Shown here piece after piece: positions 7,795-16,152 of a stretch of DNA of 39,118 bases (position 1 is the first letter of the stretch; the number at the start of each line of letters is the position of its first letter). The translations under genes were made by a program, and so were the position numbers. The notes under the pieces were generated by a model, which saw only the letters and a list, made by a program, of their open reading frames with translations, was not told the DNA's origin and did no database searches. Source of the stretch: Microaerobacter geothermalis (GTDB taxonomy: Bacteria > Bacillota > Bacilli > DSM-22679); contig NZ_JAKIHL010000035.1 in assembly GCF_021608135.1 (NCBI RefSeq), forward strand, positions 1 to 39,118. Direction: 5' to 3'.

Positions 7795-8892
7795 ATGGCT
7801 CAGCCAAAAGTTCAACCTGTTCAACATTCAACTGATCATCATGTATCGAATAAAAAAGAACCGTTAGGAAAAAGAATATACAATACCTTAAATGAACGCT
7901 TTGGTTTGGATTCCCTGGCCTATGAAGTGCCTGCCCATGCCAATACCCTTCCCTATACATTAGGAGGGATTACTGCGGTCAGCACGATCATAGCCGTGGT
8001 ATCTGGAATTTTGCTGGCTAACTGGTATACTCCAACCCCTGAATTAGCTAATTTCAGCATCCGGAATATAACGGAAAATGTGTATCTAGGGTATGTTATT
8101 CGGGGGGTTCACTCATGGTCTGCACAAATTGCATTAGTTGCCCTTGTTCTTCATCTTTTACGGGTTTTTGTTTATGGATCATATAAGCGTCCGAGGGAAG
8201 GAAATTGGTTCATAGGAGTATTTCTATTTTTGACCATGATCGGCTTATTCTTTACCGGTACCATTGCCAAATGGGATCAGGAAGGAAATGAAGCGTTGGA
8301 GCATGCCCAGGCGATTGCAGGTAAATTTGGATTAGCAGGATACTTTTCCACAGAAAACGTAGATGTCATTACACGGTTCTTTATTGCTCACGTTAGCATT
8401 CTTCCATTAATTCTGTTTGTTTTGCTGTTCATTCACATTTTGTTAATCAAGAAATTAAAAATCTCTCCCCTTCCATGGAAACAGCATGAAGGAGAGGCAG
8501 CATACAAAAATACTGGCCATAACTTTGCTGCCCATTTTAAATCATTATTGGGATATGGATATATTGTATTAGGGGTAAGTATTTTATTGGCCATCTTCTT
8601 CTCTCCAAAGGTTGGTCCTGAACCTCTGGCTGGCATTGAAGTGACAAAACCGCTATGGCCGTTTCTATGGATTTATACCGTTGAAGAATGGTGGGGAATC
8701 CCTGGGGCCACTTGGGTGAGTCTTTTGTTGGTATTGGGAATGTTTGCTGTTCCCTTTATTGACCGTGGCAAGGATATGTCATTAAAGAAGCGAGCCTGGT
8801 TTATCATCATTGTTTTGTTGTTGGCAGTGGCACTCCTCTTAATGACCATCTACGCATATAATTCATCGCCCGTCGTACATTTGGATATGTAA
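7795..8892 (+). CDS. Divergent b6-like cytochrome b (N- and C-terminal halves in one chain)
   Basis: The start is ATG 7795, with AAGGAG 8 bases upstream. GTG 7786 is the alternative. The 365 residues contain about eight membrane helices. Heme-ligand histidines are H106 and H120 (spacing 14) and H199 and H214 (spacing 15), the spacing of cytochrome b6. The N-terminal half has HANTLPYTLGGI, where b6 and Bacillus QcrB have Cys for covalent heme ci; here it is T55. The PWDQ motif is KWDQ. The C-terminal half corresponds to subunit IV, but the quinol-oxidation PEWY motif reads PLWP (286-289). It should carry two b hemes and probably exchange electrons with menaquinone, but a normal Q-cycle is doubtful. 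No Rieske or cytochrome c gene is next to it. Its operon partners are two exported anchored proteins. Confidence 0.88.
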   Translation: MAQPKVQPVQHSTDHHVSNKKEPLGKRIYNTLNERFGLDSLAYEVPAHANTLPYTLGGITAVSTIIAVVSGILLANWYTPTPELANFSIRNITENVYLGYVIRGVHSWSAQIALVALVLHLLRVFVYGSYKRPREGNWFIGVFLFLTMIGLFFTGTIAKWDQEGNEALEHAQAIAGKFGLAGYFSTENVDVITRFFIAHVSILPLILFVLLFIHILLIKKLKISPLPWKQHEGEAAYKNTGHNFAAHFKSLLGYGYIVLGVSILLAIFFSPKVGPEPLAGIEVTKPLWPFLWIYTVEEWWGIPGATWVSLLLVLGMFAVPFIDRGKDMSLKKRAWFIIIVLLLAVALLLMTIYAYNSSPVVHLDM

Positions 8893-8905
8893 AACCCTTT
8901 CTTTC

Positions 8906-8970
8906 ATCCCCTTTCTGTATGAGAAGACAGCCATTTGCAAATGCTTCTCTGTATGAAAGGGGATTTTTTT
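8906..8970 (+). terminator. Terminator of cytochrome b operon
   Basis: A long near-perfect hairpin: ATCCCCTTTC-TGTATGAGAAG pairs with CTTCTC-TGTATGAAAGGGGAT, and seven T follow. It begins 15 bases after the stop. Confidence 0.85.
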
Positions 8971-8980
8971 CTATTTATTA

Positions 8981-9009
8981 ATGACATTTTTACATTTACA
9001 AGGTAAAAT
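8981..9009 (+). promoter_or_regulatory. Promoter for flavoprotein gene
   Basis: -35 ATGACA (8981-8986), 17-base spacer, -10 TAAAAT (9004-9009). The predicted start is near 9016, immediately before the palindrome at 9019-9040. Confidence 0.5.
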
Positions 9010-9018
9010 AAGATATAA

Positions 9019-9040
9019 ATACCATACGATGGTATCGTAT
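9019..9040. promoter_or_regulatory. Operator-like overlapping palindromes
   Basis: Two inverted repeats overlap. ATACCA-5-TGGTAT spans 9019-9035, and ATACGAT-GGT-ATCGTAT, a perfect 7-base-arm repeat, spans 9024-9040. They lie directly downstream of the predicted transcription start and upstream of the ribosome site, where a repressor would block transcription. The regulator is unknown. Confidence 0.5.
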
Positions 9041-9063
9041 TAAACAAAAAGGGGTTGAAGGGC

Positions 9064-10227
9064 GTGAATCGTCATATATTTGATGTGATTATCGTGGGAG
9101 CTGGTCCAGGGGGGAGCTGTTTAGCTGCTAAGTTGGCACAAGGAGGCTATGATGTTCTACTTTTGGAGAAATGCTCTCTTCCGCGATATAAAGTGTGCGG
9201 CGGCGGTATTACCAAAAGAGCATTCAATAAAATGCCCATTGATATCTCGTCAGTAATTCGGGACGAAGTAGACACCTTTGAAGTGGAGCTGAATGGAGAA
9301 AATCAAAGGGTGTTTCGTCACGGGAATCCCTTTGTGTTTTCGGTAATGAGGGATGAGTTGGATTATCTTCTTGTGAATTATGCCATTTCCTGTGGTGCAG
9401 ATCTGAAGACAGGGGCTTTTGTTAAAGATGTAGTGGAACATGAAGATAAAGTGATTGTTACAACCAGAGATCAAGTTTACGAAGCCCGTTATGTGGTAGG
9501 GGCAGACGGAGTAAACAGTTTGGTTGCCAAACAAGTTGGATTAATGGCACAGCGGAGAAAGGCATCGGCTTTGGAATATGAAATCCAGGTGGATGATTTG
9601 GAACTGGAGAAGTATAAGGGCCGCATTGTGATTGATTACGGCATAATCCCTTATGGGTATGCCTGGATTTTTCCTAAGAAGAACCATTTATCAGTTGGGA
9701 TCGGTTCCTATACCTTTGCTCATCAGGAGATGCCGAAACTGTTGATGAAATTTATGTCAAGACGCCAATTAAGCGGCAAGTTTTTAAGTGCAAAGGGATC
9801 ATTCTTGTCGGCAGGTGGGGTCCAACAACCGATTATGACGAACAGGGTAGCTTTAATTGGCGACGCAGCCGGTTTGGTGGAGGCCTTTGCCGGTGAAGGA
9901 ATTTATTATGCTATTTGGAGCGGGGAATTGCTATATGAACGATTAAAGGAATCGCTGGATGGCAATGCTGAGGCTTTTCTCCGATATCAGCTGGATGTGG
10001 ATGCCCAGATTTTAGCAGAACTTAAAATCATTGAGAGAATGGCCCATTTATTTTATCAAAACACTCGAATGGCTCATCAAGTCATTACCCGTTTTCCTCA
10101 GCTAATGACCTTTGGGTTTGAAGTATTGGAAGGTACCGTTTCTTATAAAGCGATGTACCAAAGGCTAAAAGATCAGATGAGCATTTCAGGTGTCATGAAG
10201 AAGGTCAAAGGGTATTTTTCCCAATAA
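9064..10227 (+). CDS. FAD-dependent oxidoreductase, geranylgeranyl reductase family
   Basis: I choose GTG 9064, with AAGGGG 9 bases upstream. A TTG at 9055 would touch the ribosome site. 387 residues. An N-terminal FAD-binding fold (VIIVGAGPGGSCLAAKLA, about 7-25) leads to LLLEK and to PRYKVCGGGITKRAF, the usual geranylgeranyl-reductase-family signature with CGGG. Further on come GADGVNSLVAKQVG (about 145-160) and the second FAD motif IGDAAGLVEAFAGEGIYYAI (about 270-290). These enzymes reduce isoprenoid double bonds in lipids, chlorophyll or menaquinone tails. A role in saturating a menaquinone side chain would fit its place after a menaquinol-type cytochrome b, but it has its own promoter and other substrates are possible. 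Confidence 0.85.
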   Translation: MNRHIFDVIIVGAGPGGSCLAAKLAQGGYDVLLLEKCSLPRYKVCGGGITKRAFNKMPIDISSVIRDEVDTFEVELNGENQRVFRHGNPFVFSVMRDELDYLLVNYAISCGADLKTGAFVKDVVEHEDKVIVTTRDQVYEARYVVGADGVNSLVAKQVGLMAQRRKASALEYEIQVDDLELEKYKGRIVIDYGIIPYGYAWIFPKKNHLSVGIGSYTFAHQEMPKLLMKFMSRRQLSGKFLSAKGSFLSAGGVQQPIMTNRVALIGDAAGLVEAFAGEGIYYAIWSGELLYERLKESLDGNAEAFLRYQLDVDAQILAELKIIERMAHLFYQNTRMAHQVITRFPQLMTFGFEVLEGTVSYKAMYQRLKDQMSISGVMKKVKGYFSQ

Positions 10228-10668
10228 CCTACTTGACATTTTCTGAGGTAACTACTGTATTTTTCAGATCCAGTGGTGAAATTATTGTAATTGAAACGAT
10301 CAATCACGTACAGTTTGGGAAAAGGGGACAACCTGCTCGACAGGAATGTCCCCCATCTATACTGCTTTTTATCTTATTGGGTGGCCTTTCTAAAAACTGT
10401 CCGAACATAATGATAATTGCGAGGGGCCAGGTCCATAACATAAATAAATAGACTAAAATATACCATACCCATGTAGGGTACTATACATAGTTATATCCGA
10501 AAATTATGAAGAAATGATTAATTTTTTTAAAAAAAATTTGAACAAAAAATGGCGTAACTTTGTAGAAAATGTGCAAAAAAAGGATATTAGGTTTTTTTCA
10601 CGAATTACACTGAGGGGAAAACCTTGGTTAAGTAAGAGAAATCATTATGCGTGAAAGAAGGTGAAGTG
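10228..10668. other. Intergenic stretch with hairpin, no convincing gene
   Basis: About 440 bases. A GGGGACA...TGTCCCC hairpin with inner CCTG/CAGG pairing (10323-10352) may end the flavoprotein transcript, though the T-run after it is weak. A TACCC-ATGTA-GGGTA inverted repeat lies at 10466-10480. A possible promoter for yhaO is TTGAAC (10539-10544), 18 bases, TAGAAA. A 72-codon frame at 10233-10451 has no ribosome site and crosses the hairpin, so I do not call it. Confidence 0.5.
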
Positions 10669-11934
10669 ATGGAAGGGTTTCGGTTTGTTCATGCGGCAGA
10701 CCTCCACTTGGATAGTCCGTTTCAGGGACTTTCCTCCAGTCAGCCGGAACATATCAAAAGGGTGATCCGTCAATCCACCTTTCAATCCTTTGATCAACTG
10801 ATTCAATTATGTGTTGATGAACACGTTGATTTTTTATTAATTGCTGGTGATGTGTACGACGGGGCTGACCGAAGTCTTCAGGCCCAGCTATATTTCAAAA
10901 AAGGGATGGAACGGTTAAATCAAGTCGGAATCCAAGTATTTCTGGTGCATGGAAATCATGATCCTGAAGATGGAAAAATGGCAACATTAACTTATCCGGA
11001 AAATCTTCATGTATTTCCCTCTGATAAGGTATCTGGAGTCCCCTTTTGCAAAGGTGGGCAGGAAGTGGCCAGAATCTATGGGATCAGCTATCCCAGGGCC
11101 AAGGTTACAGAGAATTTGGCCGCCCTTTTTAGGCGGGAAGAAGATGTTCCCTATGCCATTGGGTTGCTTCATGCCAATGTGGATAGTTCTCCGGAACACG
11201 GAAATTATGCCCCCTGTTCCATAAACGATTTAGTCGCTGCTCAAATGGACTATTGGGCCTTAGGACATATCCATCATCGTCAAATTCTTCGCCAGGATCC
11301 CCCCATTGTCTATCCGGGAAATATTCAGGGCAGAAGTGTGAAGGAATTGGGTTCAAGAGGGTGCTATCTTGTTGACGTGAGCGCTGATGGAAAGGTGAAA
11401 TTAGACTACAAAAGCTTGGATTCAATCCGATGGTTTGTAAAAGGGATTTCTATTCAAGGGCTTCAGACAGAAGAAGAACTGCTTCAACAATTCAGCCGAA
11501 TCATCGAAGAAACACAAATGGAGTCGGAAGGAAAGCCAGCCATTGTTCGATGGATCATTGAAGGAAAAGGGCGCCTTCATCAATCATTTCAAGATGCCCG
11601 TTTTGTTCAGGATTTACTGGAGGAAATTCGCTTGCAGGGAGATGGGTTCAACTTTGTTTGGGCAGAATCCATCCACGTAAAAACAGGGCAAGAAGTAAAT
11701 AAGCAGGAGATCATGAAACAGGAGCATGTTTTGGGGGAGTTTCTTCGTCACCTTCACCATTTGAAGCAAAACGATGAGGAACTGAAAAGTAAGGTTGAAG
11801 AAATGCTGCATCCTGTTTTGGGAAATCGAAAGATTCAAAGATATGTCCAATTGGAGATGGATGAGATGAAAGAATGGCTGGAAGAAGCGGAAGAATTGGC
11901 CATTGAATGGTTATGGAATGGTGATGATGAATGA
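10669..11934 (+). CDS. yhaO: YhaO-like DNA repair metallophosphoesterase (SbcD family)
   Basis: The start is ATG 10669 (AAGG 7 bases upstream); GTG 10651 is an alternative. 421 residues. The N-terminal calcineurin-like phosphoesterase domain (about 1-200) shows HAADLHLDSPF, AGDVYDGADRS, LVHGNHDP, LLHANV and GHIHHRQ, the five metal-binding motifs of the Mre11/SbcD family. Length matches Bacillus YhaO (about 408). The last four codons overlap the ATG of the following yhaN (ATGA), so they are translationally coupled. The pair is expected to form an SbcCD/Rad50-Mre11-like nuclease complex acting on DNA ends or hairpins. The exact role of YhaO/YhaN is not established. Confidence 0.88.
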   Translation: MEGFRFVHAADLHLDSPFQGLSSSQPEHIKRVIRQSTFQSFDQLIQLCVDEHVDFLLIAGDVYDGADRSLQAQLYFKKGMERLNQVGIQVFLVHGNHDPEDGKMATLTYPENLHVFPSDKVSGVPFCKGGQEVARIYGISYPRAKVTENLAALFRREEDVPYAIGLLHANVDSSPEHGNYAPCSINDLVAAQMDYWALGHIHHRQILRQDPPIVYPGNIQGRSVKELGSRGCYLVDVSADGKVKLDYKSLDSIRWFVKGISIQGLQTEEELLQQFSRIIEETQMESEGKPAIVRWIIEGKGRLHQSFQDARFVQDLLEEIRLQGDGFNFVWAESIHVKTGQEVNKQEIMKQEHVLGEFLRHLHHLKQNDEELKSKVEEMLHPVLGNRKIQRYVQLEMDEMKEWLEEAEELAIEWLWNGDDE

Positions 11935-14900
11935 GAATAAAACACATTCATATTGAAGGATTTGGAAAGCTGATCGATGTAAAGTTTACCGACCTCCATG
12001 AAGGATTAACCTTGATTGAGGGTCCGAACGAGGCTGGAAAATCAACGATCATGTCCTTTATACGGGCGATGATGTTCGGAATTCCTTCCCGCAGATACAG
12101 GGAAGAACGGTATGATCCCGTCCATGGAACCATTCATGGGGGTAGCCTTATCCTTGAGGACCAGTACGGAGTGGAGTATCGGATTGAACGAAAGGGAAAT
12201 CAGCTTTCCATTTCAGACTCCCACGGACGGCAAGGTGGAGAAGAGATGCTGAAACAGCTTCTTGGGGGGGTATCCCAGGGGATATTTAAAAATATTTTTG
12301 CCTTTGGATTGACAGAATTGCAGCAGCTGGATTCTTTGCAGGGGGATGAAATCAGCGGATATATTTATAGTGCCGGTATGGGGACCGGCGGGATTTCCGT
12401 CGTGCAGGCAGAAAGGAAAATGGAGGATAAACTAGGAGAATTATTTAAACCCAAGGGAAGAACTCCTCTCATCAACCAAACCCTAGGAGAATTGAGAGAC
12501 CTGGAGAGTGAACTTGAACGGCTAAGTGAACAAGCGAGTGAATATGATCAATTGACCCTTCGGCTAAGAGATTTGGAGGAGGAATTGAGCAATAAGAATA
12601 AAGAACTGTCCGATTGCCAAGATAGACGAAATTGGCTTCAGCGGCTGGTTCAAGGTAGAGAAATTTGGGTTTTACTTTTCGAAGGGAAAGAAAGGCTAAA
12701 AGCAATGCCGGAGATTATCCAATTTCCCGAGAATGGCCTCATTCGATTGCAGCAAATGGAGGATCAAATCAAGGAACTGGATGTGGAAATCTCTGCATTG
12801 GGAGACAAGAAAAGAGAGATCGAAGAAAAAATATCCTCCCTTACTTTTCACGAAGGGATGCTGGAGAGAAAGGAGGAATTTGAATTTCTTTTTTCCAATT
12901 ACTCATCCATCTTGGAAAAACAGTCAAGAATACATGATCTTTCCCACAAGACAGAGCAATTAAATAAAGAGATAGAAGAAAAAATTTCTCTGTTGGGCCC
13001 CTTTTGGACGGAAGAGAAGATCAAGGGGTTTGAGACTTCCATATCTAACAAGAATAGAGTCAGAGAGATACAGGGAAACCTATCGGATGTTTTCCATTCC
13101 ATAGAAGAGATAAAAAGAGAGATTGACAGATACGTAGAGGAAGAAAATCGAATGAAGGAAGAGGCGGAGCAGATTCTGGAACAAATGGGGCTGAATCGGT
13201 GGAATAAAGAAGAACTGAAGAAGAAGGAAGAGGCGTTGCAATCCGTTAGAACCCTTAAAGGGGAACTGGAGAACAAAAAGTTAACCCAAACCTTTCTGTT
13301 GGACAAAAAGAGGGGGATTGAGGAACAGATCTCTTTATTTGCCGGAAAGAAAAATGCAGGGAAATCTTCACCTTGGCCCAGCATGCTAACCTTTTTCATC
13401 GGTAGCGGTTTATCGATTTATTTGTGGCTGAATCAATTCAGTTTTGGTGCGTTGATTTCATTTTTCGCCTTTTTCATACTTTCCATTGTTCTATGGTTGG
13501 GTAGGAAATCTTCCGGCTCCGGAAATAGCGATCTTCAAACGATGAGAGAACAGAAAATGAAAGAATTACAGGAGATTGAGCAACAAATTGAAGGACTTGA
13601 TGAAGAGATATTCCATCTTTCCCAGAAGCTAAAACCGTTGTCAGATCTGTTAGGATTAAGAAATTTGGAGGAAGTCACCTTATATCAGGTAGAGGAAGAG
13701 ATTCGGGAAGAAAGAAAAAAGAATGAGAAGAATGAGCAAATCCAGGATCAAATCAAACAAATTGAGTACCGTCGAAAAAAGTTGAATGAAATCCTGGAAA
13801 AGGAAAAATTAAAACGTATTGAAAAGGAAGAAATTCTAAAAGGTCTGAAACAGATGTGGCGGGAATGGTTGGAAAAGAATGCTCTTCCTGAAGATATTTC
13901 TATAGAAACTATGATGGATATGTTCCCCTATGTGGAAAGGGCCAAGGACTTGATTAGGGAAAGGGAAGAATGCAAAGAAAACATACAGATGATTCAAGAG
14001 CAAACGGATCGATTTGAACAAAAAGTGATGGATCTGATCGCTGACACAGGAATCATATCCCAGGAAAACAAAAACTTATCCGAAATCATCATCGAATTGA
14101 AAAAGGCGGTAGAAGAGAATCTTCGATGCAAAGAATTAAAAGAGAGATATCAGCTGGAAAGTTCTTCGGTCCTTGAGCAATTAGACATTCTTCAAAGAAA
14201 AAGAAAAAAGGCAAATCAGGAAATGGAGGAAATTCTGGCGGCAGGCGGAACCGATGACCCAGAGGAATTCCGCAGGCGTGATAAGATATATCATGACAGA
14301 AAGGATTTGGAGGATAAGTTGATCCAATTACAAAGCCAATTGGTGATCATCGCTGGCAGCAAGGAAGCATTTGAGAAGATGGAATCAGAATGGCTGTCTA
14401 CAGATGAATCCGCCTTAACGGAGCAATTAGAAAGGGTAAGAGGCCTGGAATTACAATTAAAAGAAGACATTTCCCAGTTATTGGATAAAAAAGGACAAGT
14501 GAAGAAACAATTAGCTGACCTGGAGTCCAGTGATATATTGTCTGAGAAACGACAGGAATTAGAGGAGAAAAAATCCCTGTTAAGACAACAAGTGAAAGAA
14601 TGGTGTGTGCTGTCCTTGTGTAAAAATCTCCTGAAGAATGCCCGGGAGGTGTATGAAAGGGAACGGCAGCCATCAGTGGTAAAAGGGGCATCCCAATACT
14701 TCAACACCATGACCGGCGGCCGGTACCAAAAGATGATTTCTCCCCTCGACGAAAAAAAATTGCTGGTGGTAACTGGTGATGGAAGACAACTGGAACCTTA
14801 TCAGTTAAGTCGGGGAACTGCTGAGCAGCTTTATTTATCGATGCGTTTTTCCTTGGCTGGGGAGTTTTCAAGGAAAGTCTCTCTTCCTTTAATTCTGGAT

Positions 14901-15071
14901 GATATTTTTGTCAACTTCGATCCGGAGAGGTTGCACTATGCCATCGATACCCTTGCAGAAGTTTCCAGAAATCATCAGATTCTCCTGTTTACCTGCCATC
15001 CCCATGTATCCGGTTTGATCCAAACGAAAGGGCTGATTCATAAATACATTCAACTCACTGCCGAGGTATAG
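11931..15071 (+). CDS. yhaN: YhaN-like SMC/Rad50-type ATPase
   Basis: 1046 residues. Walker A GPNEAGKST lies near residues 31-39 with the family's N-terminal IHIEGFGKL. Long Lys/Glu-rich coiled coil follows (about 180-480 and 545-880), interrupted by two hydrophobic helices (about 483-527, SMLTFFIGSGLSIYLWL and FFAFFILSIVLWLG). The C-terminal ABC signature is LSRGTAEQLYLSMRFSLA and Walker B is LPLILDDIFVNFD. The two helices where Rad50 would carry a zinc hook suggest membrane attachment of the coiled-coil tip, a feature also known for YhaN. Bacillus YhaN is a little shorter (about 960). It overlaps yhaO. The usual third gene, the YhaM exoribonuclease, is not present downstream. Confidence 0.9.
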   Translation: MRIKHIHIEGFGKLIDVKFTDLHEGLTLIEGPNEAGKSTIMSFIRAMMFGIPSRRYREERYDPVHGTIHGGSLILEDQYGVEYRIERKGNQLSISDSHGRQGGEEMLKQLLGGVSQGIFKNIFAFGLTELQQLDSLQGDEISGYIYSAGMGTGGISVVQAERKMEDKLGELFKPKGRTPLINQTLGELRDLESELERLSEQASEYDQLTLRLRDLEEELSNKNKELSDCQDRRNWLQRLVQGREIWVLLFEGKERLKAMPEIIQFPENGLIRLQQMEDQIKELDVEISALGDKKREIEEKISSLTFHEGMLERKEEFEFLFSNYSSILEKQSRIHDLSHKTEQLNKEIEEKISLLGPFWTEEKIKGFETSISNKNRVREIQGNLSDVFHSIEEIKREIDRYVEEENRMKEEAEQILEQMGLNRWNKEELKKKEEALQSVRTLKGELENKKLTQTFLLDKKRGIEEQISLFAGKKNAGKSSPWPSMLTFFIGSGLSIYLWLNQFSFGALISFFAFFILSIVLWLGRKSSGSGNSDLQTMREQKMKELQEIEQQIEGLDEEIFHLSQKLKPLSDLLGLRNLEEVTLYQVEEEIREERKKNEKNEQIQDQIKQIEYRRKKLNEILEKEKLKRIEKEEILKGLKQMWREWLEKNALPEDISIETMMDMFPYVERAKDLIREREECKENIQMIQEQTDRFEQKVMDLIADTGIISQENKNLSEIIIELKKAVEENLRCKELKERYQLESSSVLEQLDILQRKRKKANQEMEEILAAGGTDDPEEFRRRDKIYHDRKDLEDKLIQLQSQLVIIAGSKEAFEKMESEWLSTDESALTEQLERVRGLELQLKEDISQLLDKKGQVKKQLADLESSDILSEKRQELEEKKSLLRQQVKEWCVLSLCKNLLKNAREVYERERQPSVVKGASQYFNTMTGGRYQKMISPLDEKKLLVVTGDGRQLEPYQLSRGTAEQLYLSMRFSLAGEFSRKVSLPLILDDIFVNFDPERLHYAIDTLAEVSRNHQILLFTCHPHVSGLIQTKGLIHKYIQLTAEV

Positions 15072-15089
15072 TCGCCTCGGTTTTTTTTG
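15061..15089 (+). terminator. Terminator of yhaO-yhaN, overlapping the stop codon
   Basis: CCGAGG-8-CCTCGG followed by eight T. The left arm lies inside the last codons of yhaN. Confidence 0.88.
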
Positions 15090-15123
15090 TTCGTCCATAT
15101 TTAAAAAAGGAACTAAACTTACA

Positions 15124-15171
15124 TGACCCTACGGGTCACAAATTGATATGAAAATGTTATTTTCATATCAA
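15124..15171. repeat. Two perfect hairpins downstream of yhaN
   Basis: TGACCC-TAC-GGGTCA (15124-15138) is followed by a perfect 13-base-arm hairpin, TTGATATGAAAAT-GTT-ATTTTCATATCAA (15143-15171). No T-run follows. They lie between the yhaN terminator and repeat copy B. Confidence 0.65.
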
Positions 15172-15240
15172 AAATTTACACGTCCGCACGTTGAGTTTGG
15201 CGAAGAAGTTATGAAAGCCCGCTTCGAGACTTAAGAACGG

Positions 15241-15367
15241 AGCCCTCAAAAACATCTGGGTATTTCAAAGATGGAGTCAGTTTGAGGGCTAATTCCCGTT
15301 CTTCAGCCCCTCCGCTAAGCACGAACTCAAAGGCTGTCCTTAGTAAATTCTTTAGTTTCTTCCATAT
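15241..15367 (+). repeat. Dispersed 124-bp repeat, copy B
   Basis: The match to copy A (3137-3259, opposite strand) covers 15244-15367. Here the first part has 10-base perfect complementary ends, AGCCCTCAAA (15241-15250) and TTTGAGGGCT (15281-15290). The match ends at CCATAT just before the truncated substrate-binding gene. A third, 28-base relative lies at 20863-20890. Confidence 0.75.
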
Positions 15368-15369
15368 AA

Positions 15370-15963
15370 ATAATTTTCTTAAGTGTAAAAGGAGGAAAAA
15401 ATCGAAATTCGTCGGAAGCCATCAGTAAAACCATCCAACTGATCAAAGATTATTTTCCGGATGTGAAAAAAGTTGGAATCATCTATAATGCAGGGGAGCA
15501 AAATGCGGTGGTGAATGCCACAAAAGCAAAAGAAGCCATCTCTTCCTTGGGTTTGGAGCCTGTTGAAGTGACCATTGCCAATGGAAATGAAGTGAAACAA
15601 GCGGCTGAAACCCTGGTATCCAAGAAGATCCAGGCCTTCTATATTCCAAAGGATAACACCGTCGTCGCTGCATTGGAATCAGTCATTCAAGTGGCTGAAC
15701 AGAACAAAATTCCTCTTTTTGTAGGTGAGGGAGATTCCGTTAAAAGAGGCGGATTTGCTTCTTATGGAATTGAATACTTTGATTTGGGTTACCGCACCGG
15801 GGAAATGGCGGCAGATATCCTGTTGAATGGCAAGAAACCAACGGAAATTCCAGTGGAATTCCCCAAGAATCTGGAATTAGTCATCAATTTGAAGGCAGCT
15901 AAGGCCCAGGGAATCGAAGTGCCCGAAGAATTGAGAAAGAATGCGGTAAAAGTAATAGAATAG
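15370..15963 (+). pseudogene. Truncated ABC transporter substrate-binding protein (ABC_sub_bind/TrpX type)
   Basis: The open frame starts after TAA 15367 and lacks the signal peptide, lipobox and N-terminal lobe expected of this family. The remaining ~185 residues match the C-terminal part: LIKDYFPDVKKVGIIYNAGE, DNTVVAALESV, IPLFVGEGDSVKRGG, YRTGEMAADILL, and ELVINLKAAKAQGI at the end. The sequence just upstream reads AAAGGAGGAAAAAATCG, which looks like the original ribosome site joined to the middle of the gene by an internal deletion. GTG 15463 could start a 166-residue product, but the protein could not be exported. No permease or ATPase genes follow. Complete relatives bind aromatic amino acids or similar solutes. 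Confidence 0.75.
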
Positions 15964-16030
15964 TTAGAAAATGACAGAATAATTAGATAGAATCATCAGG
16001 GATTCAAAGTCTATTGAAAGATGAATTTTG

Positions 16031-16090
16031 TCCCCTCTAAGCAGACCGTGAAAGGAAAGATTTTGAAGCTGCTTGGAGGGGATTTTGTTT
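16031..16090 (+). terminator. Terminator after the truncated ABC gene
   Basis: TCCCCTCTAAGCAG pairs with CTGCTTGGAGGGGA around a 24-base loop, and T-rich sequence follows. It lies inside the open frame that extends upstream of adeR, which supports starting adeR at 16153. Confidence 0.65.
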
Positions 16091-16152
16091 TTATTTTTGA
16101 CACTTTATGTATAATGAAGATAGAAAATAACCCGGAGAGGAGGAGGGGGAAG

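Noticed and set aside
10233-10451. 72-codon frame downstream of the flavoprotein gene
   Set aside because: No ribosome site, no recognisable motif, and it crosses a GGGGACA/TGTCCCC hairpin. Treated as intergenic.
16021-16152. N-terminal extension of adeR
   Set aside because: It contains the terminator hairpin of the gene before and TTGACA/TATAAT-like promoter bases. ATG 16153 has a strong ribosome site and fits the family.
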